From assembly GCF_016863555.1 (NCBI RefSeq), contig NZ_BOPC01000032.1:56859-120858 (forward strand): 64,000 nt of DNA, given 5' to 3'. The notes beneath the pieces were generated by a model, which ran no database searches, had not been told where the DNA came from, and saw only the letters and a list, made by a program, of their open reading frames with translations. Below are positions 61,287 through 64,000 of this stretch, piece by piece; within the stretch, counting starts at the first letter, position 1, and every line of letters begins with the position of its first letter. Source of the DNA: Micromonospora qiuiae (GTDB taxonomy: Bacteria > Actinomycetota > Actinomycetes > Mycobacteriales > Micromonosporaceae). The position numbers were made by a program, and so were the translations under genes.

Positions 61287-61694
61287 TCAGGTGGACCCGG
61301 CGTCGAGGTAGACCCAGCGTCCGTCCTCGCGAACGAAGCGACTGCGCTCGGCCACCGTGCCGGGCCGGCCGGCTTCCCGGTAGTGGGCCCGGAACTCGAC
61401 CGTGCCCGTACTGTCGAACAGCCCACCGCGGTCGGTGTCGACGATCTCCAGACCGGTCCAGCGCTGGCCCGGGTCGAGGCGCAGCCGGGGCGGTCGGGTG
61501 CTGGTGTGCCAACTGCGCAGCAGGTATTCCGGGTCGCCGACGACGAAGGCGGCGTACCGGGACCGCATCAGCGCCTCGGCCGTCGGCGCGTCGGCCGAGC
61601 CGGTGTGCAGGCGCCGGCAGCAGTCCGCGTACGGCAGGCCCTGCCCGCACGGGCACGTGGTCGGCTCCGCCCGCTGGCTGTCTCGTCTGGCCAC
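61287..61694 (-). CDS. YchJ/UPF0225-family SEC-C protein
   Basis: 135 residues from GTG 61694. The N-terminal metal-binding SEC-C motif is CPCGQGLPYADCCRRLH, followed by the YchJ core ALMRSRYAAFVVGDPEYLLRSWHTSTRP and VEFRAHYREAGRPGTVAERSRFVREDGRWVYLDAG (NTF2-like). Small zinc-binding protein of unknown role. Further upstream on this strand (61719-61783) is a tandem array of ~15-bp units rich in CGG/GCACCGG that could be read as an N-terminal extension but is not protein-like. Confidence 0.9.
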   Translation of the reverse strand: MARRDSQRAEPTTCPCGQGLPYADCCRRLHTGSADAPTAEALMRSRYAAFVVGDPEYLLRSWHTSTRPPRLRLDPGQRWTGLEIVDTDRGGLFDSTGTVEFRAHYREAGRPGTVAERSRFVREDGRWVYLDAGST

Positions 61695-61823
61695 TCCGTC
61701 ATCTTCGCCGCTGCCCGATCGGTCCGGCGCACCGGGGCGGTCCGGCGTACCGGAGCGCTTCGGCGCACCGGGGCGCTTCGGCCAGAGGCGGAGATCGAAC
61801 ACATTGGATGGCGGATTGCGGTG

Positions 61824-62539
61824 ATGGCGCGGGCACACGCAGTTCCCCTCCCGCCCGGCGTCTGGTGCATTCCCACCGCCGGCCGGGCAATGATCAACTT
61901 CTACGCCTGGTCGGCGACGACGGTTCGGTCACCTTGATGGACTGCGGGGGAAGCGTGCACCGGCCCGGATCGTCCGCGGGCTCGCTGCGATCGGCAAGCA
62001 TCCCGCCGATGTGACCCGGATCGTGCTCACCCACGCCCACCCCGACCATGTCGGCGGGGCCGCCGAGGTGGCCCGCCGCACCGGCGCGCCGCTGGCCCTG
62101 CATGCCGCCGATGTCCCGTACGCCGAAGCCGGACACTCGCCACCGGGAGATCCGACGGTCGGCGGCGCCCGGTTGTTCGCCCGGCTCTCCTCCGGGCGTT
62201 TTCCCGCGTTCGAGGTGGCGCAGCCGCTCGCCGACGGGGATTCTGCTCGACGTCGGCGGCGGGCTGCGCGTGGTGCACACGCCGGGCCATTCACCCGGTC
62301 ACGTCTCGCTGCTGCACGAGCCGACCCGGGTGCTGATCACCGGCGACGCGCTGTTCAACGTGGCCGGTGTCCGCTGGCCGGTGAAGCTTTTCTGCATCGA
62401 CTTCCGGATGACCCAGCTGACCGCCCACGTGCTCGGCGAGCTGGAGTACGACGTAGCCGCCTTCACCCACGGGCCGGAGATCACCGATCAGGCTCGGGAA
62501 CGGGTCCGAGGCTTCCTCGCCCGAATGTCCGGGACGTAG
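61824..62539 (+). pseudogene. Metallo-beta-lactamase-fold hydrolase with three frameshifts
   Basis: ATG 61824 reads MARAHAVPLPPGVWCIPTAGRAMINFYA, then the frame is lost near 61906 and continues as LVGDDGSVTLMDCG in the next frame. It is lost again in the G-run near 61945, continuing as GKRAPARIV and VTRIVLTHAHPDHVGG (the HxHxDH zinc motif). A third shift near 62238 leads to GILLDVGGGLRVVHTPGHSPGHVSLL, ITGDALFN and a normal end at 62539. Joined, the parts make one complete MBL-fold protein with all zinc motifs. All three shifts lie in short C- or G-runs, so sequencing errors are a real alternative to decay. Confidence 0.8.
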
Positions 62540-62546
62540 CCGCCGG

Positions 62547-63143
62547 TCAGCGGGCAGTCGTGCGGGCGCTGCGGCGGTTGCCGAACGACTCCATCGTCGT
62601 CGCCTTGCGCGGCAGCGTCGTACTGGCCGCGCGGGAGGTGGCGGCCGCCGCCTGCGTGGCGGCCGTCTTCCTGGTCGGTGCCCTCTTGGCCGTCGTTTTC
62701 GCCGCGGGTGCCTTCGTGGCGGTGGTCTTCTTCGCGGGTGCCTTCGTCGCCGAGGGTCTCCTCGCCGGTGCCTTCGTGGCGGTGCTCTTCTTCGCGGGAG
62801 CCTTCGTGGCGGTGGCTGCTCCGGCCGCTGCCCTCCGGCCTGCCGGTGCCTTCCTCGCGGTGGCTTTCGTAGGGGCGGCCTTCGCGGTGGTGGCTTTCAC
62901 AGTGGTCGCCTTCGCGGCGGTGGCCTTCGCTGTGGGCCGACGGGTCGGCGAGGCCGTGGCGGATACGGCCTTCTTACGGGCGGTACGGGCGGACGTCGGC
63001 GTGGGTTTCCCGCCCGGCGACTTCGCGGCCGTGGCACCGGTGGCCCGCTTCGTCGCCGTGGCCACCTTCTTCGCCGCCACCTTGGCCGGCGGCGGCGCCT
63101 TGCGCGCCCCGGTCTGCTTCCGGGCCCGTCCTGCGTGCGCCAT
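62547..63143 (-). CDS. Histone H1-like Lys/Ala-rich DNA-binding protein
   Basis: 198 residues from ATG 63143 with GAGGAG upstream. Almost entirely Lys, Ala, Thr, Pro and Arg, with KAPAKK/TATKAPA-type repeats throughout and a short different C terminus (TTMESFGNRRSARTTAR). The composition matches the histone H1-like tails of actinobacterial nucleoid proteins, but no folded HU domain is present. Probably binds DNA or RNA non-specifically. Confidence 0.8.
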   Translation of the reverse strand: MAHAGRARKQTGARKAPPPAKVAAKKVATATKRATGATAAKSPGGKPTPTSARTARKKAVSATASPTRRPTAKATAAKATTVKATTAKAAPTKATARKAPAGRRAAAGAATATKAPAKKSTATKAPARRPSATKAPAKKTTATKAPAAKTTAKRAPTRKTAATQAAAATSRAASTTLPRKATTMESFGNRRSARTTAR

Positions 63144-63232
63144 CCTCGCTCCTCGGGATCTAGCGTGGCGCACGGTCTTCCCGACGTCGGGTCGGTCAAA
63201 CACCACGACCGACAGCGGAAGCTGGCCGCGGG

Positions 63233-63598
63233 TCAGCGCGTCGCGGCGGCGACCGCGTGTCGGCGACGCCGGGCCAGGATGACGACGCCACCGAGCGCGT
63301 TGGCGAGCAGGACGACGCCACCAGCCACGGTCATCACGCCGTGGCTGTCGCCGCTGTTCCGGTTGTTGTTGTGACCGTCGCTGCCGTGGCCGTCGTTGCC
63401 GTGACTGTCTTTGTTGTGGCTGTCGTCGCTGTGGCCGTCGTTGTCGTGGCGGACCTCGCTGGCCCCAGTGCGCGTGCTGGTGGCGGTGCCGACCGGAAGG
63501 GGTGACGGCGACGCCGTGCTGCCAACCGGCGTGGTACCCGACAGCAGAAGACCGAGGGCGACACCCGCCAACGGTACGAGGACATTGCTCGCTCTCAT
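63233..63598 (-). CDS. Small exported protein with His/Asp/Asn-rich repeat and C-terminal anchor
   Basis: 121 residues from ATG 63598 with GGGGAGGCG upstream. Signal peptide (NVLVPLAGVALGLLLSG), a short Ser/Pro/Thr spacer, then a segment built of HGxDGHxxD-like units (DGHSDDSHNKDSHGNDGHGSDGH), and a C-terminal membrane segment (VMTVAGGVVLLANALGGVVILARRRR). There is no LPxTG-type motif. The repeat should bind divalent metal ions, so a surface metal buffer or zinc/nickel carrier is plausible. Not a recognised family. Confidence 0.75.
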   Translation of the reverse strand: MRASNVLVPLAGVALGLLLSGTTPVGSTASPSPLPVGTATSTRTGASEVRHDNDGHSDDSHNKDSHGNDGHGSDGHNNNRNSGDSHGVMTVAGGVVLLANALGGVVILARRRRHAVAAATR

Positions 63599-64000
63599 GC
63601 GGCTCTCGCCTCCCCATCGTCCGCGATCGCGCGGGACGTCGTTCGGCGTGGCCGGCGTCGCTCAAACCGAGGCGTGGTCGCCACCCGAACGGTCTGGTCC
63701 AGGAATCCCCGTTACCGCCCGGTGTCCACCCGGCAGACGAAGAATCCCGGCTGGTCTCCGACTAGCCGCCACCGCTTCGAACCACCCTTACGCCGTTGTC
63801 CGATCAAGTCCGCTCAGGCGCGCCTGGACCCGCCCGGGTGGCTGTCGGAAACCCGTCAAGGCCGAAATTGGGCCCTTGGACGCCACACCTGACGGCCGAC
63901 GCGGGGAGGCGTCGAGTTGCGGGTGGATTCTTGTTTCCCTGGCGGCGAAACGCACCCACAAGCCGCGCACCCCTTGCGTCGTCTGCGTGAGATGTCGGGT
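63599..64000. other. Terminal stretch without a supported gene
   Basis: About 400 bases with only short frames lacking family signals or ribosome binding sites. No repeat seen elsewhere in the window, hairpin or promoter stands out. Confidence 0.4.

Noticed and set aside
62547..63143. The plus-strand Ala/Val/Phe-rich frame (62011-63282) read as a membrane protein
   Set aside because: Its hydrophobic look is the antisense of Lys/Ala repeats; the minus-strand protein has a good ribosome binding site and a known composition type.
63599..64000. Short frames at the right end of the window
   Set aside because: All below about 70 codons, overlapping each other, with no family signal or start context.

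Overview
The window reads as chromosomal DNA of a high-GC actinomycete, most likely a Micromonospora-type member of the Micromonosporaceae. The basis is the strong G/C third-position bias, the frequent ATGA/GTGA start-stop overlaps, the gene families present (ECF42-type sigma factor with a DGPF partner, FxSxx-COOH RiPP genes, many one- and two-component kinases), and short dispersed repeats such as the paired GGAAGGGCCCC element at about 44.9 kb. The species call is inference; no rRNA or tRNA gene was seen.

Layout. 1-6.1 kb: a tightly packed three-gene unit: a truncated DUF1998 helicase, a RelE-like/UvrD helicase fusion and a soluble Ser/Thr kinase. It looks like a nucleic-acid-directed defence or stress module. 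6.2-12.4 kb: small accessory genes (SRPBCC protein, membrane protein, shortened DHFR/RibD-like gene, DGPF protein with ECF sigma, divergent MarR pair, secreted serpin) mixed with gene remnants and dispersed repeats. 13-20.6 kb: a secreted aerolysin-like protein, a NarL-type two-component system, a secreted GH54 arabinofuranosidase with a ricin-type lectin domain, and a PadR/HAAS-domain membrane protein pair. 20.6-24.9 kb: a polytopic glycosyltransferase with an in-gene 15-bp tandem repeat, a UGM-like FAD enzyme, a YrdC/YciO protein and fragments.

24.9-40.3 kb is the most unusual part. A complete FxSxx-COOH RiPP locus (HEXXH protein, FxsB radical SAM enzyme, FxsA precursor, FxsT STAND/TPR protein) is followed at each end by conflict-type genes. 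These are a deoxyribosyltransferase/TIR-like protein, a large AAA ATPase, an IS607-family element with a frameshifted tnpB, a membrane TrkA-N/RyR-domain protein and a SLOG-like protein. The FxsA precursor does not end in the usual FxSxx-COOH but carries four more residues.

40.3-46 kb: a BNR-repeat protein with a MoaD/ThiS partner, a second NarL-type two-component system, a polytopic membrane protein, the paired repeat, a BON-domain fragment and a maltokinase-cap-like protein. 46-54.5 kb: a sugar-acid catabolic operon. A divergent FadR/GntR regulator faces an ABC sugar importer, a galactonate dehydratase-type enolase enzyme, a KDPG/KDPGal aldolase, a KDG-type kinase, a ManD-type dehydratase and a gluconokinase. 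54.6-60.5 kb: a long-chain acyl-CoA ligase, a membrane Ser/Thr kinase, a neighbouring membrane protein with repeated Thr-Val motifs that may be its substrate, and an MscS-like membrane protein. 60.5-64 kb: an orphaned leader peptide in front of a broken MFS gene, a GNAT acetyltransferase, a YchJ-like protein, a metallo-beta-lactamase gene with three frameshifts, a histone H1-like Lys/Ala-rich protein and a His/Asp-rich surface protein.

All assignments come from reading motifs and translations by eye. No database search was run.
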